DNA of 64,000 nt, taken from the NCBI RefSeq assembly GCF_001611675.1, contig NZ_CP014766.1:186001-250000 (forward strand), written 5' to 3'. The translations under genes were made by a program, and so were the position numbers. This document shows, piece after piece, positions 37,287 to 46,200 of this stretch. The first letter of the stretch is position 1. Every line of letters starts with the position of its first letter. The notes under the pieces were generated by a model. It searched no databases. It saw only the letters and a program-made list of their open reading frames with translations, and was not told where the DNA came from. The DNA comes from Pontibacter akesuensis. Lineage in GTDB: Bacteria > Bacteroidota > Bacteroidia > Cytophagales > Hymenobacteraceae.

Positions 37287-37586
37287 CTACAGTTTGTCAA
37301 TCATATCACCCAGGTCGCTCACCCCCAGCGTGAACAGGAAAAGAGCGACACCCAGCATGAACTTCACGATCAGCGGAATTGAGATTCGGAATCGCTTCCG
37401 GAGAAAATCATTTGCCGGAGGAAAGTATAGAAGAGAAAGAAACAGGTATGCGATTCCCGGCACGGGGTGCACCAGGAGCATATTTAAAATGCCTACCGCC
37501 AAAACGATTAGCCCGAAGAGCCAGCCACTTATAAGCCAGATCTTTCTATCGTTATTCAGCAAATGCTTTGCTTCCATGTCAGTCAC
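37287..37586 (-). CDS. small membrane protein (paralogue of the 110-aa protein at 37957)
   Basis: 99 residues with three hydrophobic segments. The core SLLYFPPANDFLRKRFRISI corresponds to SLVYFLPVNDILRKTVGFPI in the protein at 37957, and both begin with a WLFG membrane segment, so they are duplicates. A second ATG at 37577 (MEAKHLL) is an alternative start. No function known. Confidence 0.7.
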   Translation of the reverse strand: MTDMEAKHLLNNDRKIWLISGWLFGLIVLAVGILNMLLVHPVPGIAYLFLSLLYFPPANDFLRKRFRISIPLIVKFMLGVALFLFTLGVSDLGDMIDKL

Positions 37587-37627
37587 AGTTATAGAATGTA
37601 TTGGTTCTTCTTCCAGCCATCAGCTGC

Positions 37628-37918
37628 CTAATTACCGGCAAAAGGTGTCCCGAAAATACCGACTGCCAGTTCTGCCCAAATAAGGAAGAACACGACTAAA
37701 ATAGCTGCGATCAAACCAATCCGATAGTCCAGGTTTTTCACCACTCTGATAGCCAGCTCACACAGCAGGCCGGTGCCGAGCAGTATAACACCCATGGCCA
37801 CGAAATCAAACAGCGTCCAGTTTACTTCATCTGTAAAAAGCATGGCCAGCAATGGAATAAGCAGTATCAGAACTACTCCGAGCACAATGCCTACAAGTCT
37901 TTTACTTTGCGTTATCAT
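37628..37918 (-). CDS. small membrane protein
   Basis: 96 residues with three hydrophobic helices: LVGIVLGVVLILLIPLLAML, then WTLFDFVAMGVILLGTGLLC, and IGLIAAILVVFFLIWAELAV. It sits between the two paralogous small proteins with gaps of about 40 bp and is very likely in the same transcript. Family not recognised. Confidence 0.7.
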   Translation of the reverse strand: MITQSKRLVGIVLGVVLILLIPLLAMLFTDEVNWTLFDFVAMGVILLGTGLLCELAIRVVKNLDYRIGLIAAILVVFFLIWAELAVGIFGTPFAGN

Positions 37919-37956
37919 ATTATATGTATTAAAAGGTTAATTAATGTTAATGGCAT

Positions 37957-38289
37957 CTACCGGAGATCGTGCAGCATCAGTTCCACCTTATCGGGTAACT
38001 CTCCCACGCCCATCGCTGCCCACAGGATAAAGAGGCCAACAAGAATTTTCAAGAGTCTCAGCTTTGGAATAGGGAAGCCGACGGTTTTCCGGAGTATGTC
38101 ATTTACCGGAAGAAAATACACCAGCGACAGAAGGACAATGAAGACGCCGAAACCCGGGTCGTTGCCCCAGAAAGTGTTCACCACACCGATGGCAAAAAAC
38201 ACTGTTCCAAAAAGCCAGCTGATGATTGTTAATGCGGTCAATCCATCGTTGACCGCTACTGTATCCTGGTTTCTATTCTCGTTTTTCAT
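37957..38289 (-). CDS. small membrane protein (paralogue of the 99-aa protein at 37287)
   Basis: 110 residues with a polar N-terminus (MKNENRNQDTVAVNDG) and three hydrophobic segments, including IISWLFGTVFFAIGVVNTFW. The ND-LRK motif between helices two and three (FLPVNDILRK) is shared with the 99-aa paralogue. An ACTTTG-N5-CAAAGT operator-like dyad lies 46 bp upstream of its ATG, suggesting that this gene starts a separately controlled transcript inside the cluster. Confidence 0.72.
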   Translation of the reverse strand: MKNENRNQDTVAVNDGLTALTIISWLFGTVFFAIGVVNTFWGNDPGFGVFIVLLSLVYFLPVNDILRKTVGFPIPKLRLLKILVGLFILWAAMGVGELPDKVELMLHDLR

Positions 38290-38334
38290 GGTAGTATGTT
38301 AAAGTTTGATTTTTATGTTCTAAGGCCTTAAAGT

Positions 38335-38351
38335 ACTTTGAAATACAAAGT
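38335..38351. promoter_or_regulatory. ACTTTG-N5-CAAAGT dyad, internal site of the membrane cluster
   Basis: ACTTTG AAATA CAAAGT in the 79-bp gap between the regulator gene and the 110-aa gene. The preceding AAAGT is also shared with the site at 39316. Perfect 6-bp half-sites, spacing suited to a dimeric winged-helix protein. Confidence 0.55.
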
Positions 38352-38368
38352 ATAAGTATAAAAAAATA

Positions 38369-38677
38369 TCAGTTGTCTTTCCTATTGCTTAAAATCAGCT
38401 GCTCCAGCGCATCCAGATGGTTGTTGAAAGCCTCGCGCCCGGTGGCAGTAGCCTGGTAGGTTGTGTTTGGTTTGCGCCCCACAAACTGCTTTTCTACCTG
38501 CAGGTACTCGGCTTCCTCTAGGGCGCGCAAGTGGCTGGCCAAATTTCCGTCTGTTAACTGCAGCGTATCCTTCAGGGTACTAAAATCCACACGTTCTTCC
38601 ACCATCAGCACCGACATAATACCAAGTCTTGCCTTGCTCTCGAAGGCTTTGTTTATATTTTCAAGATAATCTTTCAC
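38369..38677 (-). CDS. winged-helix transcriptional regulator (PF13601-like)
   Basis: 102 residues. The whole protein is one winged helix-turn-helix domain: ARLGIMSVLMVEERVDFSTL (helices 1-2), TDGNLASHLRALEEAEYLQV (recognition helix) and FVGRKPNTTYQATATGREAF (wing). This single-domain type, with the LTDGNLASHLRALE signature, is common in Bacteroidota beside membrane protein genes. It follows the 207-aa membrane gene by 6 bp, so the two are co-translated. It probably binds the ACTTTG dyads nearby and controls its own operon, as an inference from position. Confidence 0.88.
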   Translation of the reverse strand: MKDYLENINKAFESKARLGIMSVLMVEERVDFSTLKDTLQLTDGNLASHLRALEEAEYLQVEKQFVGRKPNTTYQATATGREAFNNHLDALEQLILSNRKDN

Positions 38678-38683
38678 GGCTTG

Positions 38684-39307
38684 CTAGCGTTCGTATTTGA
38701 CATACACCAGCGTGCCATACACCACGTGCAACATACCGAATCCCACCGTCCAGGCAAGTAATCCATATCCAATAAAGAAGCTGGCAAGCAGCCCAAGTAT
38801 AAGCTCGCAGATACCCAGGTAGCGGATGTCGCTTAAAGTATACTTACTGGCATTTAACAGGGCGAATCCATAAAAGATTAGCATCGCCGGCGCGACGAAG
38901 TATAGCAGATTGTGGTAAACCAAAGCCCCGCAAAAAACACCACCGGCCGCCAGGGGAATAAACAGGTTAACCAGCATGCGCTCCGACTTGCTGTCCCACA
39001 CGCGGTGGCTCTTCTTTTTAGCGTTGCGTGCCGTAAAATAAGTAGCGGCAGCAAGCGCAAGTATAAACACCAGCGCCGCTACCGAAACCAGAAATACAAC
39101 CGTTTCCCGGGAGAGGTCCTGGCCAAGGTACTGGCTATACTTCACATTGTGCGTCACCAAATACCATTTCACGACAGCGGCACCTGCAAGGGCCGAGACC
39201 CCGGCCGCTACTCCTGAAAGCCCGCTAAGCGAAATAAAACGGGAGGAGCGATCCATGATGTTTCGGATCTCGTGCAGGGTGGCTAACTGGTCTTGCTGCT
39301 GGTTCAT
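38684..39307 (-). CDS. membrane protein paired with winged-helix regulator
   Basis: 207 residues with a short cytoplasmic start (QLATLHEIRNIMDRSSRFIS) and six hydrophobic segments. The first residues (LHEIRNIMDRSSRFISLSGL followed by a SGVAAGVSALAGA helix) have the look of a conserved Bacteroidota family that is always encoded before a small winged-helix regulator. Function unknown; perhaps it senses a membrane state and acts through the regulator. First gene of the cluster; its promoter carries an operator-like dyad. Confidence 0.78.
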   Translation of the reverse strand: MNQQQDQLATLHEIRNIMDRSSRFISLSGLSGVAAGVSALAGAAVVKWYLVTHNVKYSQYLGQDLSRETVVFLVSVAALVFILALAAATYFTARNAKKKSHRVWDSKSERMLVNLFIPLAAGGVFCGALVYHNLLYFVAPAMLIFYGFALLNASKYTLSDIRYLGICELILGLLASFFIGYGLLAWTVGFGMLHVVYGTLVYVKYER

Positions 39308-39315
39308 TATAAAGT

Positions 39316-39332
39316 ACTTTGTGTTTCAAAGT
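39316..39332. promoter_or_regulatory. ACTTTG-N5-CAAAGT dyad overlapping the cluster promoter
   Basis: ACTTTG TGTTT CAAAGT, 9 bp before the ATG of the 207-aa gene. One half-site lies inside the predicted -7 box, so a bound protein would block the promoter: a layout suited to auto-repression. Confidence 0.55.
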
Positions 39333-39356
39333 TAATAAGGGTTTACGTAATGTCAA
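39327..39356 (-). promoter_or_regulatory. predicted promoter of the membrane-protein cluster
   Basis: On the minus strand TTGACA, 16 bp, then TAACTTTG (a perfect TAnnTTTG -7 box), 19 nt before the ATG of the 207-aa gene. Leader would be about ten nucleotides. Confidence 0.5.
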
Positions 39357-39750
39357 GTAATATGATTTGTTTTTTTGAATATATTTTTTCCTCACATTCA
39401 AATTAGCATCTGGCAAGCAATCGAACTTTTACAATTATCCTGTCCATCTGACTTTTATTGCCTCCTCCCATTGCTTTAGTGAAAAGTATAGAGGCGGCTA
39501 GCTGTCGATCTGATTTATCGCTATACCCACTCTAAGCCTCACCCCTACCAGCCTCACGCTACGCTACCGGTGGCTTTATATCTTTAGGAGCGGGAGACTT
39601 CTTATTTCTTCAGGAACATTGCCCAGAGTGTGTCTAAAGCAACATGAAAAGCACCTTCAAAACTTTCTATGCTTTTCGCAGGTAAAACTCTTCCTGCAGC
39701 TGCTGCTGCCGTGAAATGGAACATTTGTAAGAAAGTAAACCAATAACGGA
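39357..39750. other. intergenic region between divergent clusters
   Basis: About 390 bp with no convincing frame. AT-rich near 39360-39400. One AAGTATA site lies at about 39484. It must hold the rightward promoter of the antiporter gene; a TATATCTTTAGG stretch near 39577 is the best but weak candidate. Confidence 0.35.
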
Positions 39751-40995
39751 ATGGGCAAAAACGAGATAAACATTATTGTCGCGATTTTGGGAGGGCTGGT
39801 ACTGGTACTTGGGCTTGGTTCCAAAAAGCTGGAAAAACATCCAATCCCTGCAACGCTGGTTGCCCTGCTCATCGGCATACTGCTAGGGCCCGAGGTACTT
39901 GATATCATAGACCCGGCAACGCTCGGTGGGAAATCCACTATACTGGAGCACTCGGCGCGGCTCGTGCTTGGCATTGGCTTGGTAAGCGTGGCCCTCCGCA
40001 TTCCTAAAGCATATCCACGCCAAAACTGGAGGCAATTGATACTTCTTATAGGGCTGGGCATGCTGCTGATGTGGGGCATAAGCACCCTCCTGGTTTACCT
40101 GATACTGGGCATTCCTTTCTGGCTGGCAGCCCTCATCGGTGCCATCATCGCTCCAACGGACCCCATTGCCGCCAGCCCCATTGTTACGGGTCCAGTTGCC
40201 AAGAAGAACCTGCCAGAGCGGTTGCGCAACGCCATCTCCTTTGAGTCAGGTGCCAACGACGGGCTTAGTTACCTGTTCGTGTTCCTACCGCTCCTCATGC
40301 TAACCCGCCCCGAAGATGAAGCCCTCTCCCACTGGCTTACCACCACCCTGCTGTGGGAGGTGCTGGGTGCGACGGTGTTCGGGCTGCTGCTGGGCTATGT
40401 GGCGGCAAAGTTGCTTAACGCGGCAGAGAAGCGTGATATGATTCAAAAAGACTGGCGACTCGTGTTTACTGTAGCCCTTTCGCTGCTTGCCGTTGGTGCT
40501 GGAAGGCTTATCAAAAGCGATGAGGTGCTCGTGGTCTTCGCTGCCGGTGCTGCGTTTGTGCAGGTAGTGACCGAGGAAGAACGCGGGGAAGAAGAGAGAG
40601 GACAGGAGGCGGTCAACAGGTTTTTCTCCTACCCTATTTTCGCGCTCCTCGGTACGGCCATTCCGTGGTCAGGATGGCATGAGCTTGGCTGGAGCGGTTT
40701 GCTACTGGTTGCGGCAGTACTTTTGCTGCGACGCCCACCGGTTTTGTTGCTCCTGAAGCCCATGCTCCCCAGCATTAAAAGTACGAAAGATGCCTTGTTT
40801 CTGGGCTGGTTCGGACCTGTTGCCGTTGCTGCGATCTACTATGCTTCCATGGCTGAGCACAAACTAAAAGAGCCGCTCGTGTGGGATGTCGTCAGCCTCG
40901 TTATCTGCGCATCTGTCGTTATTCATGGCATAAGCTCTACTCCACTTTCACGCCTGTACGGTAAGTCAACAGGATATAGGCAGGATGAACAATAG
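39751..40995 (+). CDS. cation:proton antiporter, CPA1/NhaP type
   Basis: 414 residues with about twelve membrane segments. Family motifs: HPIPATLVALLIGILLGPEV at the start, IIAPTDPIAASPIV (the TDP motif of unwound helix 4) and SFESGANDGLSYLF (the ExxxND motif carrying the ion-binding Asp). A charged loop EEERGEEERGQEAVNR lies in the middle. It should exchange Na or K for protons and support pH and salt homeostasis. With NhaA at 50247 it makes two Na/H-type antiporters in one window. Which cation is used cannot be told. Confidence 0.92.
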   Translation: MGKNEINIIVAILGGLVLVLGLGSKKLEKHPIPATLVALLIGILLGPEVLDIIDPATLGGKSTILEHSARLVLGIGLVSVALRIPKAYPRQNWRQLILLIGLGMLLMWGISTLLVYLILGIPFWLAALIGAIIAPTDPIAASPIVTGPVAKKNLPERLRNAISFESGANDGLSYLFVFLPLLMLTRPEDEALSHWLTTTLLWEVLGATVFGLLLGYVAAKLLNAAEKRDMIQKDWRLVFTVALSLLAVGAGRLIKSDEVLVVFAAGAAFVQVVTEEERGEEERGQEAVNRFFSYPIFALLGTAIPWSGWHELGWSGLLLVAAVLLLRRPPVLLLLKPMLPSIKSTKDALFLGWFGPVAVAAIYYASMAEHKLKEPLVWDVVSLVICASVVIHGISSTPLSRLYGKSTGYRQDEQ

Positions 40996-41104
40996 GCGTT
41001 GACTTCAGAAGTACCACGAATAATCTTGCCTCTTCACGGAACAGGTTAGGAAAAGCAGAGTGGCACAAAGCAAACAAATGAGCGCTCCAATTGGGCTAAA
41101 CAAA

Positions 41105-41136
41105 AGAAAGCCGCTCCATGCGTTGGAACGGCCTTC
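41105..41136 (-). terminator. probable terminator of the S8 peptidase gene
   Basis: AAGCCGCTCCA and TTGGAACGGCCTT can pair around the loop TGCG with one bulge and a G-T pair, and poly-A/T follows on both sides. It lies 31 nt past the peptidase stop codon. Confidence 0.5.
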
Positions 41137-41166
41137 TTGTTTTATAACAATGTTACACTTCTGATT

Positions 41167-42573
41167 TTAGAACCCACTCACATTAAGTCGGCCACCTGTT
41201 ACGCATTTACCTGCCAGCGATGGAGTAGGCAATGCGCTGCTCATGATCGCATTCTTGATAGTTGCAGCAGAGGCGCCTGGATTTGCAGCGGCGTACAGCG
41301 CCACTCCTCCGGTTACGTGCGGCGTGGCCATAGAGGTGCCGTTGTAAGAGGAGTATGTGTTGTAAGCTGTAGTGGAATAGATCCCCGAACCCGGCGCACC
41401 GATATCCACAGTAGTGGCACCGTAATTAGAGAATGAAGACTTGGCACCGGAAGAGGTGATGGCCGCCACCGCGATCACATTGCTCAACTCGTAGTTAGAA
41501 GGGTAGCTTGCCACGGCATCATTGTTATCGCCTACACCGTCGCTGCCGCCGTTACCGGCTGCCGCCACGAAAAGGATGTCCTTGTCGTTTGCTCTGCTAA
41601 CGGCATCAAACAGCGCCTGCGAGAAGCCGCCGCCACCCCAGGAGTTGTTACTGGCCACGATGTTCATGCCATGACGGTTCTTCAGGTCTGTCAGGTAATC
41701 CACTGCCTTAACCGCGTTGGCAGTTGTTCCGCCTCTTCGGCCCAGGAACTTAAGGGAGATCATTGTTACATTCCAGTTGACGCCCACTACGCCGGACCCG
41801 TTATTTTTTGCACCGATTGTACCGGCCACGTGTGTGCCGTGGTCGTCCAGGCTGCCTCTTGAGCCACCGTCATATACTTCGTTGTCATTGCCGTCGAAAT
41901 CCCAGCCGTGGGTGTCGTCTATGTAGCCGTTTCCGTCGTTGTCCACGCCGTCAATCGGATCGAACGGGTTAGTCCACACCTGGCCTGCCAGGTCAGGGTG
42001 TGTGTGCTGCACCCCCTCGTCTATAATACCTACTACAACAGTAGCGGAACCTGTGTTTCCGGTAGCCCATGCTTGCCCTGCACCGCTGCCATACTGATTG
42101 GCAGGAGATGTGCTGCTGCCGTACAGACCCCATAGAGAGCCATTGGTATAGTATGGGTCTGACGTTGTAGCAGTGTGTGTGTAAATATAGTTTGGCTCGG
42201 CATACTCTATTGCATCCGCTCCCTTTACTTTGCTAAGTGCCTCCAGCGCTGCCATCGGCGTGTGCACCAATGTCAGGCCTTCTCTGTCGCCAAACCGCTC
42301 CATGGCTTTCGTTAAGATACGCTCCTTCACCTTGCCGCTGATGCGCGCCAGCACAGCAGCCCTTGCTTCTTCTGAGGCGCCGGCTTTAAATTTAACCAGT
42401 ACTTCATTGGCAACCACCTGCTGTCCCTTCGACCCCATCGCCCGTGACTCCTCTGACAAAGCAAATGTCTCGTCCTCCATTTGAGGCTCATTTTCGCAGC
42501 CTGTCAAAAACATAGCAGATACCATCGCTAAAGCTAAAGCAGGTGTTCCCGCTCTGAAATAATTTTTCTTCAT
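41167..42573 (-). CDS. S8 family serine peptidase (subtilisin-like), lipoprotein
   Basis: 468 residues from the ATG at 42571-42573. The signal peptide ends AMFLTGC, a lipobox (Cys26). Residues about 50-135 form an I9-like propeptide (EVLVKFKAGASEEARAAVLA). The peptidase domain follows with the complete triad: Asp185 in GIIDEGVQHTHPDL, His245 in DDHGTHVAGT, Ser414 in NGTSMATPHV, and the oxyanion Asn310 in ASNNSWGG. Calcium-type loops (DNDGNGYIDD) are present. Expected as a lipid-anchored secreted endopeptidase that is cleaved from its propeptide. No T9SS tail is visible. Confidence 0.95.
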   Translation of the reverse strand: MKKNYFRAGTPALALAMVSAMFLTGCENEPQMEDETFALSEESRAMGSKGQQVVANEVLVKFKAGASEEARAAVLARISGKVKERILTKAMERFGDREGLTLVHTPMAALEALSKVKGADAIEYAEPNYIYTHTATTSDPYYTNGSLWGLYGSSTSPANQYGSGAGQAWATGNTGSATVVVGIIDEGVQHTHPDLAGQVWTNPFDPIDGVDNDGNGYIDDTHGWDFDGNDNEVYDGGSRGSLDDHGTHVAGTIGAKNNGSGVVGVNWNVTMISLKFLGRRGGTTANAVKAVDYLTDLKNRHGMNIVASNNSWGGGGFSQALFDAVSRANDKDILFVAAAGNGGSDGVGDNNDAVASYPSNYELSNVIAVAAITSSGAKSSFSNYGATTVDIGAPGSGIYSTTAYNTYSSYNGTSMATPHVTGGVALYAAANPGASAATIKNAIMSSALPTPSLAGKCVTGGRLNVSGF

Positions 42574-43212
42574 AAAACTTATTTTATAAGGTGAGATGGA
42601 TAATTGTAAGTTAAATAGACACATAATTATTACCCTTCTCAAGGAATGTTCAGCCTTAAAAGTAACAGCCTAAAAGTACTGGTTTGTAACTAGTAAGGGA
42701 GCAAAAAGGCACTTACAGATAGAATTTCAGGTAAAGGCTCTGGAAGAAACCGCTCAAAAAGTAACACAGGATACACATTGCCTGATGCGTGTGAATGGTG
42801 TGATCAGAATGAAAACAGGTACTGTTACGCGCCAAATTCAGAGGATACATCCAAGAGGCTACCCCGCCGTCGTTTGGCGAAGCAATCGGATTTACACTTA
42901 CAGTTTTCTCCGGAGAGATTGGAGGGAGGAGATGTCTTGGGAGCAAAAAATCTGAAAAGACGAGCAGTTACAGCTATCACGTATTCATCCCTACTCCCAT
43001 ACCAGGCTAGGAGATTATCTTGTTTCTACTTTCTGCCTCCCCGGAGACGTGCCTGTTTAGCTTGCCAGCAAGTAGAGCGCAATGCAGGCCGCACGCTATC
43101 TAAAACGGAAGACATGTTTAACCCCGCAACTGCGTTTCCGTTAATGCACGTACACCTAATAAAGGATGCAGAAGGAGGCATCCGTACCACCAATCGCACC
43201 TAACCTACACCC
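42574..43212. other. long intergenic region without a supported gene
   Basis: About 640 bp between the divergent peptidase and repeat-protein genes. It contains overlapping open frames on both strands (for example about 140 codons from a TTG at 42778) but their products are arginine- and cysteine-rich with no family resemblance and no proper start, so I treat them as chance. The half near the peptidase gene is AT-rich and likely holds its promoter. Confidence 0.4.
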
Positions 43213-46200
43213 ATGTCCTCACCTGAAAAGACAAGCATTGGCCACAAAGTCCTTAAAGTAGCAGGTACAGTGGCGGCGTGTCTGATAGGCCTGATCCTGC
43301 TGCTCACCCTCCTGCTGCTAACCGTACTTGAGCCCTATGCGGCACGCATGCTTAAAAAGCAGGTGACCGAAAAAACAGAGGGTTTGTACCAGCTCAATTT
43401 CAAAGACATCGACATCAACCTGCTAAGCACCTCTATTGCGCTGCAGGGCGTGCACCTGTCGCCGGATACGGCTGTGCACCGGCAGCAACTGCATTCAGAA
43501 AAGGCCAGTGCCATACTTGTTGAGCTGCAAACGCCGCAGTTTAAAGTTACGGGTATCAACCTGCTGGACCTGATTATCAGAAAGCAGCTAAGTATAAACA
43601 AGGTGCTCATCAAGCAGCCTCATCTTACCTTGATGGTGGATGAACGTGTGCAAAGCCGGGCAGCACCCAAAGCCATACAGGATAGCAGCAGTTCCGGGAA
43701 GAGGTTTATCAAGGGCCTTGAAGTGGGTGAAATAGATATCCCGGGGGCGCGTGTGCAGCAGGTTTCATGGGCAAAACCAAACCAGCCGATCCATACTTTA
43801 TCTGATTTGTCGCTGCGTGTGCTTGGGCTTGAGCTAGACTCTCTGCAGCAGGACCTGCTGAAAAACTGGAAAACTGAGGATGTGCAAGTAATGCTCAAAG
43901 CCTATGCCTATACTCCTCCCAACAGTGTGTACCGCTTTGGGTTTGACTCGTTTCGGTATTCCACCAAAAAAGAAAAACTACAGCTGGATAATCTTAGGGT
44001 GGCGCTTGATAGCAGTGCGACCACAGCCTTGAACACACCAAAAACGAAACACCTGCTTTTTAATGTGCTTGTGCCAAGCCTACAGGTAACAGGGCTCAAT
44101 GCGCTGGAAGCTTATCGCACCAAAAAACTTAAACTGGCGGAGCTAACGCTGAACCAGGCTGCCGTGGAACTACTGGAGAACCCAGCCCTTGCTGCAGACA
44201 CGGCCTCGCTGAACGTGAAAGAGCTTTACGCCCAGGTTTCTGGCTACCTGCAGGTTGTTGGCCTGGAAGAACTGCATCTAGCGGATGCACGGTTCATTCA
44301 TCGTACTGTTTCCCCTGAAGTTGCCACGATACAGGAAGTGAAAAAGCTTAATGTTCGCCTGTGGGATGTGCGGCTCGACTCCGCGACGCTTTTTTCGCCG
44401 AGGGAAAACCTGCCTGTGCAGGAATTCCTGGTTTCAGCCAGAAACTACCATTACAGCAACCCCGCCTCCGTTTATACTCTCCAGGTGGGGCAAATGGAGT
44501 TGTCAAGTAAGGAGCGGCACCTCGTTGTTGATACTGTTCGTGTATGGGGCGACAGGAGCAAAAACAAACGTCTGGGCCAAGGTGCTGCCGCAAGTGCTGT
44601 GGTTTATGACCTGCAGGTTCCCCGCGTCCGCATCACCGAAATGGACCTTCTTAAAAGCTATCAGACGAGGCTGCTGGATGTTGGCAACATTTCCATTATT
44701 TCCCCGGCAATAAGTATGACCTACTACCCCAAAGTCCCCATTCCTGATTGGAAAGTGATTGCAAGAAAAGCGTATGAACCGTTAACTGCTTTTGTTTCGG
44801 ATTTGAAGGTGGGGCAGCTAAACGTGCAACACGCATCCTTTACCCGGCAAATAAGCAAAGAAGAAGTACGGCTTAGTCAGAAATTGGAAGATGGCTCCCT
44901 CTCCCTCACCGGCATTCATATCGATTCAGCATTCATCTATCAGCAGGAACCCTTAGTTCCATTGCAGTCATTTACCTTTTCTGGTCGCGGCTACAAACAC
45001 GTGATGCCCGCGCAGGCGCAATCGTTGGCCATCGGCAGGTTCCGGTATTCCACCAGCCATGGGGAGCTTACAGCCAGATCCATTAGCCTGACTTCTGACT
45101 CTGATCAAAACGAGCAAATGCAGCAATCGGATGAGGCCAGTAGAACCCTTTTCGACCTCTCTGCGCCACTTCTGAAAGTTACGGGGCTGCAGGTAATCGA
45201 AGCGCTGAACAAGGGCAGGTTAGCCCTGAAGGAAATCTCCTTGCGGCACCCTAACCTTAGCATCATCACAGACAGGGATATCTCACCTGCTCCCGCACCA
45301 GGAATAGAGCAGGCGGCGGCAGCACTATTAAAATTTATAAGCCCTGTAACAGTGCAGGCTGTTCGGTTGGAGGACGGCACCTTCACTTACCGGGAGAACC
45401 GCGAAAAGATCATCCGAACACAAAGGCTGGAACAAGTCTCCACTCTTATCACGGGCTTAAAGCTGAGTCCTGAGAGCCTGTCGAAGTTAGACGAGGCCCT
45501 GCCCCTGGATGAAATGCGCGTGACGGCGAGCAACTATACGTACCAGTCGCCGGATAGTGTGTACACCATTTCGCTAGACAGCCTGAGCTACTCCAGCATG
45601 CGGCAGGAGCTGTTTGCCCGCTACTTTTCCCTAACTTCAGACAAAGAAGCCCACGTAGAATTAAAAGCCACAAATCCTGCTGCCGCCAGCGGACACCTCT
45701 TTGATGTGTCGACTACAAAATTCGTTGTTACGGGATTGGATCTGGTCCGCTCTTACGAAACAGGCCGTTTTGCCATGGCCGGAATTTTACTTCATGCGCC
45801 GGAGGTGGCCATACTTCGGGACCAGGAAGTTGTGAACCGTCAAGCTGCTTCGGCAGCACCGAATCAGGCTGGGAGCACCCGAAAAAAAGACCAGCCGCAG
45901 GGCCAGGCTTTAAAGCAGGTAAAGGATGTAGTGCACAACTTTAGCGTGGACAGGCTACGCCTTACGGATGGAAAATTTAAACTAAGCGTGTTGAAGGACA
46001 CTGTAACGAAAAGCCAGACGCTGGAGCAGGTATCGGTGGTACTGGAGGAGTTACGGCTTGTTTCGCTGCAGGCCCCCGATCCGCTCGAAATGTTTGATGT
46101 GGACAATGTTGGCTTTCTGGTGCAGGATTATACGTACCTGACGCCCGACAGCCTGTATGAGTTTCACATCGGAGAAGCGCGAACGAGCCTTAGAGATCAG

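Noticed and set aside
42778..43203. 141-codon frame before the repeat protein
   Set aside because: Starts at TTG, is rich in Arg and Cys and overlaps another open frame on the other strand; no evidence for either.
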